From positions 1 to 64,000 of the forward strand of contig JBMYYK010000003.1 of assembly GCA_049609325.1 (NCBI GenBank): a stretch of 64,000 nucleotides of DNA, in the 5' to 3' direction. Of this stretch, positions 25,447 through 34,960 are shown piece by piece. The notes beneath the pieces were generated by a model. That model did no database searches and had not been told where the DNA came from. It saw nothing but the letters and a program-made list of their open reading frames with translations. Each line of letters begins with the position of its first letter. The first letter of the stretch is position 1. The position numbers and the translations under genes were made by a program. The stretch is from GCA-2733415 sp049609325 (GTDB taxonomy: Bacteria > Bacteroidota > Bacteroidia > Flavobacteriales > Flavobacteriaceae).

Positions 25447-26604
25447 TTATTCTAACCATGATTTGTAATACTTTTCATCTGCAATTTTCAACGCGTCTTC
25501 TGTAACCTGTAAAGGCTTAAACGTATCTACCATAACTGCTAATTCAAGAGTGTCTTTTTGCCCAATACTACGTTCCATAGCCCCTGGATGCGGACCATGT
25601 GGTATACCTGCCGGATGTAATGAAATGTGTCCTGCTTCTATATCATTTCTGCTCATGAAATCACCATCAACGTAATACAGTACTTCATCAGAATCAATAT
25701 TACTGTGATTATATGGCGCCGGAATTGCTTCTGGATGGTAATCATATAATCGCGGTACAAAACTACATATTACAAAGGCATCTGTTTCAAAAGTTTGATG
25801 TACTGGTGGCGGTTGGTGTATACGTCCGGTTATAGGTTCAAAATCATGTATAGAGAATGCATATGGATAATTGTACCCATCATACCCTACCACATCAAAC
25901 GGATGTGAGGCGTATACCATTTCTATTATTTCGCCTTGTTTTTTAACGTTGATTAAGAAATCTCCTTTTTCATTGTATGTTTCCAATTCTTGTGGCCTTC
26001 TAATATCACGTTCACAAAATGGTGAGTGTTCTAAAAGCTGTCCAAACCAATTTCTGTAGCGTTTTGGGGTGTAAATTGGACTATACGACTCAACAATAAA
26101 TAATCTATTGTCTTCGGTGTCAAAATCTATTTTATAGATAATTCCTCTAGGGATAATTAAGTAATCACCGTACTTAAAATCTAAATTTCCATACATGGTA
26201 CGTAATTTTCCTGTACCCTTATGTATGAAAATCATTTCATCAGCATCTGTGTTTTTATAAAAATACTCTTGAGTTTTATTTTGTGGTGCCGCTAAAATGA
26301 TATTACAATCACTGTTGGTAAGAACTGTTGTTCTACTTTTTAAGTAATCTTGTACTGGTTTTACTTGAAACCCTCTAAAGCGATATGACTGAATATTATT
26401 GGCTTTAGCAATTTTTGGAGCAACACTGTATTGTTGCTTGATGTCTTTTACCATAGTGGGTCTGTGCTCATGGTAACTGTTTGTTGACATCCCGTCAAAC
26501 CCTATGGTTCCAAATAATTGTTCGTAATAATAATCACCATTAGGTTTTTTAAAAATGGTGTGTCTTTTAGGAGGTATAGTCCCTAATTTATGATAAAAAG
26601 GCAT
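25447..26604 (-). CDS. hmgA: homogentisate 1,2-dioxygenase
   Basis: 385 residues, the shorter bacterial form. It opens the homogentisate ring to maleylacetoacetate, directly after HppD. A cupin core holds the family motifs PPVHQTFETDAFVICSFVPR (in part), and HPAGIPHGPHPGAMERSIG near 330-348 with iron-binding histidines. It is the first gene of the hmgA-hppD pair. Maleylacetoacetate isomerase and fumarylacetoacetase are not in the window and must be elsewhere. Confidence 0.95.
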   Translation of the reverse strand: MPFYHKLGTIPPKRHTIFKKPNGDYYYEQLFGTIGFDGMSTNSYHEHRPTMVKDIKQQYSVAPKIAKANNIQSYRFRGFQVKPVQDYLKSRTTVLTNSDCNIILAAPQNKTQEYFYKNTDADEMIFIHKGTGKLRTMYGNLDFKYGDYLIIPRGIIYKIDFDTEDNRLFIVESYSPIYTPKRYRNWFGQLLEHSPFCERDIRRPQELETYNEKGDFLINVKKQGEIIEMVYASHPFDVVGYDGYNYPYAFSIHDFEPITGRIHQPPPVHQTFETDAFVICSFVPRLYDYHPEAIPAPYNHSNIDSDEVLYYVDGDFMSRNDIEAGHISLHPAGIPHGPHPGAMERSIGQKDTLELAVMVDTFKPLQVTEDALKIADEKYYKSWLE

Positions 26605-26704
26605 TTTGTATAATTTTAATTTGTAATAACTGAAACTCTATAAAGCGATATTGCACAGTTATTCCGGGTTCCTTTTAATAAGGTAATGGAGGTGAATTAA
26701 TATG

Positions 26705-26738
26705 TTTTGCCAAAATGGTTTCATTACTTACAAATATC
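26705..26738 (-). promoter_or_regulatory. possible promoter and operator upstream of hmgA
   Basis: On the minus strand GATATTTG (26731-26738) is one base off the -7 consensus. Downstream of it TTTTG-G-CAAAA (26705-26715) is a short palindrome about where a repressor could sit. Both are weak; together they suggest regulation of aromatic catabolism. Confidence 0.3.
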
Positions 26739-26755
26739 GGAAATTTTATTTAGTA

Positions 26756-28954
26756 TTAAAACCAATATCCTAAACTCACAAACCATTGCGGTTTTTTAAT
26801 TTCTGGAGACCATGTTGATTTAATTTGTACCGGACCTAAAATTGTTTTTGCTCCATACCCAATAGCGTAGCCAATATGATTTGGCCATGACAACCAATTT
26901 CCACTATTAAACAAACCATCTTCTACATTTGCCATATTAAAGCCAGCTGTTAAAAAATGTTTTTTATAAAATTGATAATGCAGACTTAAATCTGACTTCA
27001 CATAACCATCACCAGCTATACTTAAAAAATCAAACCCATAAAACGGCACATAATTATTTATAAAATTATTTCCGTAGCCTCCTAGTACAAAATCAAATGA
27101 GGAGTTATCATTATTACCTAATCTGAATCCGCCTTCTGAGAAAAAATTCACGTACCATTTTGGCAATACTTTTGCAGCAAATCCCATTTTAGCTTTTGCA
27201 ATAGTAAACGGATCATATATGTCTGTAATTTTATCTGTAAAGAAGTATTGATGCACATCTCCTTTAAAATACAACCCTCGTGTTGGATAATATATATCAT
27301 CTAAGGTATCATACCCTAATTCAGCATAGGCACTGAAAAAATTATCATTCTCATAAGTAACATCCGTTTCTTCTCCTTCAATTTTCAGCAATTTGTGTTC
27401 TACTCCTATTCCCAACGCAAAATCTTTTCTAAAAAGAGTTTCCAGATAAAACTGGTTGGTTAAATCTAAGACATTAATATCCTCTGATACCGCTGAGCTA
27501 GTAGGCGAGTTGCTAAAAATATTAGTGTTTATATTGTTTTCAAATGAATTCAATCGAGATTTTAACCCAATACTCCAATAAAACCCTTTATCTATATAAT
27601 ACTCAAAGTTATACCTGATATTCTGGCCCAAAATAAAATCAAAACTGACAATGTCATTATTCGTAATTAATTGTTTGTGTGAAATGTTCATTAATGCTGC
27701 CCCTTTATACAAATCGTCATAATGCACAGCTAATTTCAACGAGGTTTTATTGTGACTTTCCGTTAAATCAATATTTAAAATACTGTCTTGTGTTATTTTA
27801 TGTTTTACAACATTAAAGTTATCTGTTGCCGCTAGTGCTATTATCCCTTTCTCTATCTTCTCATAAGACACTTCTGAGGGGGTTTTTAATTTTAATTTTC
27901 CTAACACAAAGGCTCTGGAATAATTTTCATTTCCATTAATCGTTACTTTATTAATAGTATACAACGGCCGAACACCTTTATAACCAACTGGTTTTGAATC
28001 TGGTTTTAATGATTGTTGTTCAGACAAAATTCTAAGATCACTCTTAAATAGTTGCGCCGCCTCATACCCTACTTGATATATTTTATCACTTTCTTCAAAA
28101 GATATAATCGAAAACTCTGAGATGTCTGGTTTTATATAAAACGATGTTTTTTTAACTTTATCTACCATTTGATTATTGGTAGTAAAGTTTGACACCTGCT
28201 TCATAATATCTGATACTGACGCTAATTGTTCTTTATCCATTAACTTATCTTGTACGTCTACACCAATAACAACATCTACATTTTTTTCTAACAGTTCATC
28301 AACCGGATAATTATTAGAAATTCCACCATCAACTAGCAATTTACCATCTAAGCTAACAGGTTCAAATAACGTTGGTATAGCACCACTGGCTAAAATAGCA
28401 TTAGGTAAATATCCTTCTTCTAGCTGCACTTGCTGACCAGTTTCAAGATCGGTGGCCATACAAAAAAACGGAATGGAAAGCTCACTAAACTTATTCACGT
28501 CTTTAACATGATCTAATAATTTTACAAATAAATTATACGTGTTTTGGCCTTTTGAAATAGACGATGGTAAGGCTATTTTAAATTTATTAAAAGGCAGTGT
28601 TAGAGCGTGTTTATCAGAATTATTTCTTTCAAAAAACGATTTGTCTCTGCGTTGAAACTCATCACCTATCAATTCCTCAAAATTGACTTGTTTAAAAAGC
28701 GCGGTCAATTCATCTGCGCTATAACCAGAGGCATACAAACCACCAACTATAGCTCCCATACTGGTACCAGCGATATAATCTATTTGAACACCAGATTCTT
28801 CAATTACTTTTAAAGCGCCAATATGCGCTAATCCTTTAGCACCTCCACCGCTTAAAACCACTCCTACCTTTACATTGTTCTCAGCCTGTTTTTGCTGAGA
28901 AAACATACTAAATACAGATAAAAATACTATCGAATATAAAATTGATTTCCCCAC
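26756..28954 (-). CDS. patatin-like phospholipase with outer-membrane barrel
   Basis: 732 residues. A signal peptide (about 1-19) is followed by a patatin domain (about 28-220) with the oxyanion loop SGGGAKG, the nucleophile motif GTSMG and the catalytic Asp in DGGISNN, so the Ser-Asp dyad is complete. Residues about 320-395 look like a POTRA domain and about 395-732 a BamA/Omp85-like barrel ending in Phe. This is the type Vd-like or RssA-BamA fusion common in Bacteroidota, a lipase held in the outer membrane. It follows uvrC by 19 bases on the minus strand and may share its transcript. Confidence 0.9.
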   Translation of the reverse strand: MGKSILYSIVFLSVFSMFSQQKQAENNVKVGVVLSGGGAKGLAHIGALKVIEESGVQIDYIAGTSMGAIVGGLYASGYSADELTALFKQVNFEELIGDEFQRRDKSFFERNNSDKHALTLPFNKFKIALPSSISKGQNTYNLFVKLLDHVKDVNKFSELSIPFFCMATDLETGQQVQLEEGYLPNAILASGAIPTLFEPVSLDGKLLVDGGISNNYPVDELLEKNVDVVIGVDVQDKLMDKEQLASVSDIMKQVSNFTTNNQMVDKVKKTSFYIKPDISEFSIISFEESDKIYQVGYEAAQLFKSDLRILSEQQSLKPDSKPVGYKGVRPLYTINKVTINGNENYSRAFVLGKLKLKTPSEVSYEKIEKGIIALAATDNFNVVKHKITQDSILNIDLTESHNKTSLKLAVHYDDLYKGAALMNISHKQLITNNDIVSFDFILGQNIRYNFEYYIDKGFYWSIGLKSRLNSFENNINTNIFSNSPTSSAVSEDINVLDLTNQFYLETLFRKDFALGIGVEHKLLKIEGEETDVTYENDNFFSAYAELGYDTLDDIYYPTRGLYFKGDVHQYFFTDKITDIYDPFTIAKAKMGFAAKVLPKWYVNFFSEGGFRLGNNDNSSFDFVLGGYGNNFINNYVPFYGFDFLSIAGDGYVKSDLSLHYQFYKKHFLTAGFNMANVEDGLFNSGNWLSWPNHIGYAIGYGAKTILGPVQIKSTWSPEIKKPQWFVSLGYWF

Positions 28955-28973
28955 AGTGGAAAGTTACTAAATA

Positions 28974-30758
28974 CTAATGAAATTCTTGATAAATTTTTTG
29001 AGCTTTTGACAAACCTATAACCTTCTCTAAGTCTTTTAAAGTTGCTGCTTTTATCCTTTTTACAGATTTGAATGTTTTCATCAGTTCTAGTATTGTTTTT
29101 TCACCAATACCATTAATTGTTTCTAACTCTGTCTGCAACGCGGTTTTGCTTCTGCGATTTCTGTGATGTTCTATACCAAACCTGTGCGCTTCATTACGCA
29201 AATGCTGAACGACTTTTAAGGTTTCAGATTTTTTATCTAAATACAACGGATATTTATCATCAGGATAAAACAATTCTTCTAATCGTTTTGCAATACCTAT
29301 TATGGCTATTTTTCCTCTTAAATCTAAATTTTCTAAACTTTTTAATGCAGAAGAGAGCTGCCCTTTTCCTCCATCAATAATAATCAATTGTGGTAATGAC
29401 TGGTTCTCCTCTAATAACCGTTTGTAGCGCCTGTAAACCACTTCTTCCATTGATGCAAAATCATCTGGACCTTCAACCGTTTTTATATTAAAATGACGAT
29501 ATTCTTTCTTACTAGGCTTACCATTTTTAAACACCACACAGGCTGCTACGGGATGTGTTCCTTGAATATTAGAATTATCAAAACATTCAATGTGTCGAGG
29601 TTCCTCGTGTAAACGCAAATCTTTTTGCATTTGCGCCATAATCCTATTTGAATGGCGCTCAGGATCTGTAATTTTCACTTGCTTGAATCGCTCCATTCTA
29701 AAATACTTCGCGTTACGAGTAGATAAATCTAAAATATGTTTTTTATCTCCTAATTTCGGAATGGTAATTTTTAATTGATGACCTACATCAACCGCAAATG
29801 GCACATATAATTCTTTTGATTTAGAATGAAAACGCGAACGAATTTCTGTAATAGCCAGTTCTAACAATGCCTTATCGGTTTCATCTAATTTCTTTTTAAG
29901 TTCTAAAGTATGCGATCTGATAATTGCCCCGTATGAAATTTGTAAAAAATTCACATACGCATAACTGTCATCTGTAACAATTGAAAACACATCTACGTTA
30001 GAAATTTTCGGATTAACAATGGTTGATTTCGATTGGTAATTCTCTAATATTTCAACTTTTTCTTTAATGCGTTGGGCATCTTCAAACTGTAAATTTGCGG
30101 CATAACTTTGCATTAGGTTCTTGAAGTTTTGCAAGGAGTCTTTAAAATTTCCTTTTAAAATTTCACGTATGGCAGTAATTTGCTTGTTATACGACTCTTG
30201 GGTTTGTAAACCCTCGCAACCTCCTTTACAATTCTTTAAATGGTACTCCAAACACACCTTAAATTTTCCTGATTGAATGTTGTCATGACTCAATTGGTAA
30301 TTACATGTACGCAACGGGTACAAGCCTTTTATCAAATCTAATAAAGTCCGTACCGTTTTTTGACTGGTGTAAGGTCCAAAATATTCTGAACCGTCTTTAA
30401 TTACACGACGTGTAGAAAACACTCTTGGGAATGCCTCATTTTTAATACATATCCACGGGTAAGTTTTACCATCTTTTAACAAGACATTATAACGTGGTTG
30501 GTATTTTTTTATAAGATTGTTTTCTAACAGTAAAGCGTCAGTTTCAGTAGCAACAACAATGTGTTTAATGCTAACTATTTTCTTTACCAAAACTCCTGTT
30601 TTTGCGTTATCATGAGTTTTAGTAAAATATGATGACACGCGTTTTTTTAAATTCTTTGCCTTACCAACATATAATATTTTATCATCTTTATCATAATACT
30701 GATAGACCCCAGGTTCTTGGGGTAATAACTGTACTTGGAGTTTTAAGGCTTCTATCAT
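28974..30758 (-). CDS. uvrC: excinuclease ABC subunit UvrC
   Basis: 594 residues from ATG at 30758 (MIEALKLQVQL), chosen because the -7 box at 30764-30771 lies between it and the upstream in-frame ATG at 30782. Domains in order: GIY-YIG nuclease (about 12-95, GVYQYYDKDDKILYVGKAKNL), cysteine-rich region (about 165-185), UVR motif (about 198-235, FEDAQRIKEKVEIL), RNase H-like nuclease with the catalytic Asp in ECFDNSNIQG, and paired HhH motifs at the end (INGIGEKTILELM). It makes both incisions in nucleotide excision repair. The patatin gene follows after 19 bases. Confidence 0.96.
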   Translation of the reverse strand: MIEALKLQVQLLPQEPGVYQYYDKDDKILYVGKAKNLKKRVSSYFTKTHDNAKTGVLVKKIVSIKHIVVATETDALLLENNLIKKYQPRYNVLLKDGKTYPWICIKNEAFPRVFSTRRVIKDGSEYFGPYTSQKTVRTLLDLIKGLYPLRTCNYQLSHDNIQSGKFKVCLEYHLKNCKGGCEGLQTQESYNKQITAIREILKGNFKDSLQNFKNLMQSYAANLQFEDAQRIKEKVEILENYQSKSTIVNPKISNVDVFSIVTDDSYAYVNFLQISYGAIIRSHTLELKKKLDETDKALLELAITEIRSRFHSKSKELYVPFAVDVGHQLKITIPKLGDKKHILDLSTRNAKYFRMERFKQVKITDPERHSNRIMAQMQKDLRLHEEPRHIECFDNSNIQGTHPVAACVVFKNGKPSKKEYRHFNIKTVEGPDDFASMEEVVYRRYKRLLEENQSLPQLIIIDGGKGQLSSALKSLENLDLRGKIAIIGIAKRLEELFYPDDKYPLYLDKKSETLKVVQHLRNEAHRFGIEHHRNRRSKTALQTELETINGIGEKTILELMKTFKSVKRIKAATLKDLEKVIGLSKAQKIYQEFH

Positions 30759-30763
30759 CAACA

Positions 30764-30771
30764 CAAAAATA
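30764..30771 (-). promoter_or_regulatory. -7 promoter element of uvrC
   Basis: TATTTTTG on the minus strand, five bases before the ATG at 30758. As for thiL, transcription should start at or beside the start codon. Confidence 0.55.
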
Positions 30772-30861
30772 AACAAATACATTGGTAATTTATCACACTA
30801 CTACACCTGTTATTTAAAGTGAAATAATTGTCTTACTTTTATAATACATAAACTAAAACAT

Positions 30862-31269
30862 ATGAATGCAACAATTAAAAATATCTTAGCAGTAATTGTA
30901 GGAATTGGTATCGGTATGGCCGTAAATATGGGAATAATAATGTTAAGCAGTTCAATAATTCCGCCACCAGAAGGCATAGATAACACTACTATGGAAGGTT
31001 TAAAAGCTGGTATGCATTTATTTGAGCCCAAACATTTTATCATGCCTTTTTTAGCCCACGCCTTAGGTACATTTGCTGGGGCTTTTGTAGCCGCTAAACT
31101 AGCAGCATCACATCATATGAAATTCGCTATTGGAATTGGGGTGTTTTTCTTATTAGGCGGGTTAGCAAATATATTTATGCTACCATCACCTACTTGGTTT
31201 ACAGTATTAGATTTAGGAGGAGCCTATATTCCGATGGGCTTATTAGCCGGAAAATTAGCGTCTAAATAA
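30862..31269 (+). CDS. small four-helix membrane protein, unknown
   Basis: 135 residues with four membrane segments at about 5-30, 55-80, 92-108 and 112-132. Glycines are frequent in the helices (VIVGIGIGMAVNMGIIM, ALGTFAGAFVAAKLAA), a packing pattern for small membrane proteins. The family occurs in Bacteroidota without known function. It is divergent from uvrC, and a lipoprotein gene follows after 2 bases, so the two are probably made together. A TACTTTTA sequence about 30 bases upstream is one base off a -7 box. Confidence 0.7.
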   Translation: MNATIKNILAVIVGIGIGMAVNMGIIMLSSSIIPPPEGIDNTTMEGLKAGMHLFEPKHFIMPFLAHALGTFAGAFVAAKLAASHHMKFAIGIGVFFLLGGLANIFMLPSPTWFTVLDLGGAYIPMGLLAGKLASK

Positions 31270-31271
31270 TT

Positions 31272-31631
31272 ATGAAGTATTGCCTTGTACTTTGTGTTAT
31301 TCTATTTCTGACTTCTTGCAAAAATCAAGATGAAAACAGTTCTGATAAACAACTCATTGAATTCAACAAAGAGAAGTGGCTAATTCAAGATGGGTATACC
31401 TACCCTCACAGAGATGGCATGTTACCTGTGCTATTTGCAAATGACACGTTAAAAACCTTACAACGAGACGCTATTTACCAAATACTTGGTAAGCCAAATC
31501 GTACGGATAACAACTATCTATTTTATACCGTATCTCAACGACGCATTGGATTTTTTCCGTTACACACCAAAACTTTAGTTATCAAATTACAAGGCAAAGA
31601 CAGCCTAAACAAAGTTATGATACACAAGTAG
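31272..31631 (+). CDS. small lipoprotein, unknown
   Basis: 119 residues. The signal ends in the lipobox LTSC with the lipidated Cys at about 16, then KNQDENSSD. The mature part has one short conserved-looking segment (REAIYQILGKPNRTDNN-like, about 70-90), reminiscent of small BamE/SmpA-like outer membrane lipoproteins, in which a KxxLGxP turn is common (here IYQILGKPNRTD). The BamE-like idea is an inference from that turn and the size only. It is linked to the preceding membrane protein gene by a 2-base gap. Confidence 0.68.
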   Translation: MKYCLVLCVILFLTSCKNQDENSSDKQLIEFNKEKWLIQDGYTYPHRDGMLPVLFANDTLKTLQRDAIYQILGKPNRTDNNYLFYTVSQRRIGFFPLHTKTLVIKLQGKDSLNKVMIHK

Positions 31632-31650
31632 GCATCCTCTCCTTTTTTGA

Positions 31651-31658
31651 TACCTTTG
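31651..31658 (+). promoter_or_regulatory. -7 promoter element of Old Yellow Enzyme gene
   Basis: TACCTTTG is an exact match 30 bases before the ATG. A -33 TTG is not seen. Confidence 0.5.
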
Positions 31659-31688
31659 TACAATAACCCCAATCATTAGCCTTACATT

Positions 31689-32768
31689 ATGACAGCTTCA
31701 TTAAATACCCCTATTACATTTCCGTGTGGTAAAATCATGAAAAATAAATTCATGTTAGCGCCATTAACAAACAAGCAAAGTTTCGAAAATGGTCAGCTTT
31801 CTGATGACGAGTTACACTGGTTAACCATGCGTGCAAAAGGACAATTTGGACTAGTTATGACCTGTGCGTCACATGTACAAGAAATAGGTAAAGGGTTTGA
31901 AAGGCAACTCGGTATTTTTTCTGACTCATTAATTGATGGTCATCAAAAATTAACCTCAGCCATTAAAGCTCACGGAAGTTTAGCAGTTATTCAACTGCAT
32001 CATGCAGGCATGCGCTCACCTAAAGAATTAATTAACGGTGCACCCGTATGTCCTTCTGAAGATGAGAAAACTGGGAGTAGAGCGTTATCATTAAATGAAG
32101 TGCATCAACTAAAAACTGATTTCATTGAAGCGGCAATTAGAGCTAAAAAAAGTGGCTATGATGGTGTTGAAGTTCATGGTGCACATGGCTATATTATCAC
32201 GCAGTTTTTAAGCAGCACATACAATCGGCGAACAGATGAATACGGTGGTAGTTTAGAAAACAGATCGCGGTTATTATTCGAAATTGTTGATGGAATTAGA
32301 CACAATTGTGGAGCCGATTTTTTAATCGGGGTGCGTTTGTCTCCTGAACGTTTTGGTATGAAACTGCAAGACATCAAAATAATAAGTCAACAATTAATCG
32401 ATTCTGGTCAAATTGATTTTTTAGACATTTCACTATGGGACAGCTTTAAGTTTCCTGAAGAATCTGAGTATGCTTCAAAATCTTTATTAGCACATTTTAC
32501 AGAACTCGATTTTAAAAATGTCCGTTTTACCGTTGCTGGTAAAATATATAGCTCATCAAATGTTAAGCAAGTTATTGATTCTGGTGTTGATTTTGTTTCA
32601 ATTGGCCATTCGGCAATTTTACATCATGATTTTCCTGTAAAAGTTATGGAAAACCCAGAATTTACCCCTGAGCAGATTCCAGTAACTTCAGGCTACTTGC
32701 GTCAAGAAGGTCTTGGTGATGAATTTATCAATTACATGAAGCGTTGGGAAGGTTTTGTAAAAGATTAA
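31689..32768 (+). CDS. NADH:flavin oxidoreductase (Old Yellow Enzyme family)
   Basis: 359 residues, a single FMN-binding TIM barrel. Family features: NKFMLAPLTNKQ near the N-terminus, QLHHAGMRSP (about 100), GYDGVEVHGAHGYIITQFLSSTYNRRTDEYGGSLENR (in pieces, about 155-190) with the active-site His/Gly-Ala-His, and VRLSPERFG. It reduces activated C=C bonds or similar electrophiles with NAD(P)H; the physiological substrate is unknown. There is no C-terminal 4Fe-4S or FAD domain, so it is the short form. Its stop shares four bases (TTAA) with the stop of tex on the other strand. Confidence 0.9.
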   Translation: MTASLNTPITFPCGKIMKNKFMLAPLTNKQSFENGQLSDDELHWLTMRAKGQFGLVMTCASHVQEIGKGFERQLGIFSDSLIDGHQKLTSAIKAHGSLAVIQLHHAGMRSPKELINGAPVCPSEDEKTGSRALSLNEVHQLKTDFIEAAIRAKKSGYDGVEVHGAHGYIITQFLSSTYNRRTDEYGGSLENRSRLLFEIVDGIRHNCGADFLIGVRLSPERFGMKLQDIKIISQQLIDSGQIDFLDISLWDSFKFPEESEYASKSLLAHFTELDFKNVRFTVAGKIYSSSNVKQVIDSGVDFVSIGHSAILHHDFPVKVMENPEFTPEQIPVTSGYLRQEGLGDEFINYMKRWEGFVKD

Positions 32769-34891
32769 TCAACCATACTTAACTGAATTCGTCCGCGTTG
32801 CTCATCTACTGCAATAACTTTTACCATAACATGTTGGTTTAATTGCACCACATCATTGGGATCTGACACATATTTTTGCGCCAATTTTGACACGTGCACT
32901 AAACCACTTTGTTTGATACCTATATCAACAAAACATCCAAAATTGGTAATATTATTCACTATGCCTGGCACACGCATACCAACTTTTACATCTTCGATTG
33001 TATTTAGTTCAGCAGCAAATTCAAATACTTTAGCTTTCTGTCTAGGATCTACTCCAGGTTTTTCTAATTCTTGAATGATGTCTTTTAAGGTGGGCATTCC
33101 TATAGCCTCAGTACAGTAGTGTTCTAACGGAATACTCAATATCAGTGATTTATTTCCAATCAAATCAGATAATTTTACGCTTAAATCTTTGGCTATTTGC
33201 TCTACAAGTTTATACCGCTCAGGATGTACTGCAGAATTATCTAGAGGATGTTTACCATCTACTATTCTTAAAAATCCCGCAGATTGCTCAAAGGCTTTAT
33301 TACCCAAACGCGGTATTTTTTTTAGCTCAGCACGCGATTGAATACTTCCATTTTCTGTTCTGTATTTTACAATATTTTCTGCAATTGCAGTTCCAATTCC
33401 AGATACATAACTCAATAAAGGAGCGCTGGCTGTGTTCACGTTAACACCTATAGTATTCACACAACTCATCACCACAGTATCCAATTCATTTTTCAGTTTG
33501 GTTTGGTCTACGTCATGTTGGTATTGCCCCACCCCTATTGATTTTGGATCAATTTTCACCAATTCTGCCAAAGGATCTGCTAATCGTCTTCCTATAGATA
33601 CGGCACCTCTAACTGTGACATCATAATCTGGAAATTCTGCACGTGCTAATTTTGAAGCTGAGTACACAGAAGCTCCAGCTTCATTAACTACAAATACTTG
33701 TACCGCTTTATCTAAATACAGTTTTTTAATAAAGGTTTCTGTTTCTCTTGAAGCAGTTCCATTTCCAATAGCAATGGCTTCTATTTTATACGCATTCACT
33801 AAAGATTTTATTTTCTTTAAGGCTTCTGTTCCCTTCTTTTGTGGGGCGTGTGGATAAATGGTTTCGTTGTGTTTCAAATCACCATTTTCATCTAAACAAA
33901 CTATTTTACAGCCGCTCCTAAAACCTGGATCAATGGCTAAAATTCGTTTTTCTCCTAAAGGCGCTCCTAATAACAGTTGCCTTAAGTTATTTGAAAATAC
34001 TTTAATAGCCTTATCGTCAGCTTTTTCTTTGGCCAGTTTTAAGGTTTCATTGCTTATAGCAGGTTGTAATAAACGCTTGTAAGCGTCTTCAACTGCAATG
34101 AATATCTGATTAGCACATGATTCTGTACCAGTTTTCACAACCGTGTTATCAATAACATCTAGAGCTTCTTCTTTATCGATATCTACTTTTAAACGGATAA
34201 CTCCCTCGTTTTGTGCGCGTAAAATAGCTAATAACCTATGTGAAGGCGCCTTACTTAAAGGCTCATTCCAATCAAAATACTGTTGGTATTTCTGTGCATT
34301 TTGGTCGTCTTTTTTAGTCTTTACAACAGCAGATGAAACTACCGATTTTCGCTGATACATACGGCGAACTTTCTGACGCACAAACTCATTTTCATTCACC
34401 CATTCCGCAATAATATCGCGTGCACCTTGTAATGCTTCTTCATGTGTTTCAACAGACCCTTTTTTAAACCTATGAGCAACAGATTCAATATCAACTTCTT
34501 TTTGTGACATGATCATTTTTGCCAGAGGATCTAAGCCCTTTTCTCGCGCTACAGATGCTTTAGTTTTACGTTTTTTCTTAAATGGCAAATACAAATCTTC
34601 CAACTGAGTTAGTGAATCTGTTTTGTTTATTTTATGTTGCAATTCTGACGTTAATAACCCTTGTTCTTCTATAGCTTTTAGAATAGTTGCTTTCCGCTTT
34701 TCTAAGTCCTCATATAACGTTTTATATGTTGCTATTTCACCTATTTGAACCTCATCTAAATTGCCAGTCATTTCCTTTCTATACCTCGATATAAAAGGAA
34801 TTGTGGCATCTTCATTTAATAATTTAAGCGTATTCGCAACGCTTTGTTCAGCCAGGTTTGTGGCTTTTATAATATATTGAAGAATAGTCAT
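32765..34891 (-). CDS. tex: Tex family RNA-binding transcription accessory protein
   Basis: 708 residues with the full Tex layout: N-terminal helical region, YqgF/RNase H-like domain at about 325-425 (ILAIDPGFRSGCKIV), tandem helix-hairpin-helix (LLSYVSGIGTAIAENIV; IPRLGNKAFEQSAGF) and a C-terminal S1 domain (about 635-705, VGMRVPGIVNNITNFGCFVDIG). Tex binds RNA and contacts transcription/translation machinery. It is convergent with and overlaps the Old Yellow Enzyme gene at the stops, with no terminator in between, so the two transcripts must run into each other. Confidence 0.95.
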   Translation of the reverse strand: MTILQYIIKATNLAEQSVANTLKLLNEDATIPFISRYRKEMTGNLDEVQIGEIATYKTLYEDLEKRKATILKAIEEQGLLTSELQHKINKTDSLTQLEDLYLPFKKKRKTKASVAREKGLDPLAKMIMSQKEVDIESVAHRFKKGSVETHEEALQGARDIIAEWVNENEFVRQKVRRMYQRKSVVSSAVVKTKKDDQNAQKYQQYFDWNEPLSKAPSHRLLAILRAQNEGVIRLKVDIDKEEALDVIDNTVVKTGTESCANQIFIAVEDAYKRLLQPAISNETLKLAKEKADDKAIKVFSNNLRQLLLGAPLGEKRILAIDPGFRSGCKIVCLDENGDLKHNETIYPHAPQKKGTEALKKIKSLVNAYKIEAIAIGNGTASRETETFIKKLYLDKAVQVFVVNEAGASVYSASKLARAEFPDYDVTVRGAVSIGRRLADPLAELVKIDPKSIGVGQYQHDVDQTKLKNELDTVVMSCVNTIGVNVNTASAPLLSYVSGIGTAIAENIVKYRTENGSIQSRAELKKIPRLGNKAFEQSAGFLRIVDGKHPLDNSAVHPERYKLVEQIAKDLSVKLSDLIGNKSLILSIPLEHYCTEAIGMPTLKDIIQELEKPGVDPRQKAKVFEFAAELNTIEDVKVGMRVPGIVNNITNFGCFVDIGIKQSGLVHVSKLAQKYVSDPNDVVQLNQHVMVKVIAVDEQRGRIQLSMVD

Positions 34892-34960
34892 TTGTTGAAT
34901 GGTATTACCTAAACTAGAGTTCAGGAAAAGATTGAAATAATGTAATTTAAGTGACGGTTA

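Noticed and set aside
29117..29380. 87-codon plus-strand ORF inside uvrC
   Set aside because: Antisense shadow of a well-supported gene, with composition expected from the reverse strand.
33145..33444. 99-codon plus-strand ORF inside tex
   Set aside because: Shadow of the tex reading frame; no promoter and no recognisable domain.
33849..33857. TGTGGATAA, a perfect DnaA-box sequence
   Set aside because: A single copy inside the tex coding region with no other boxes or AT-rich unwinding element nearby; not evidence of an origin.
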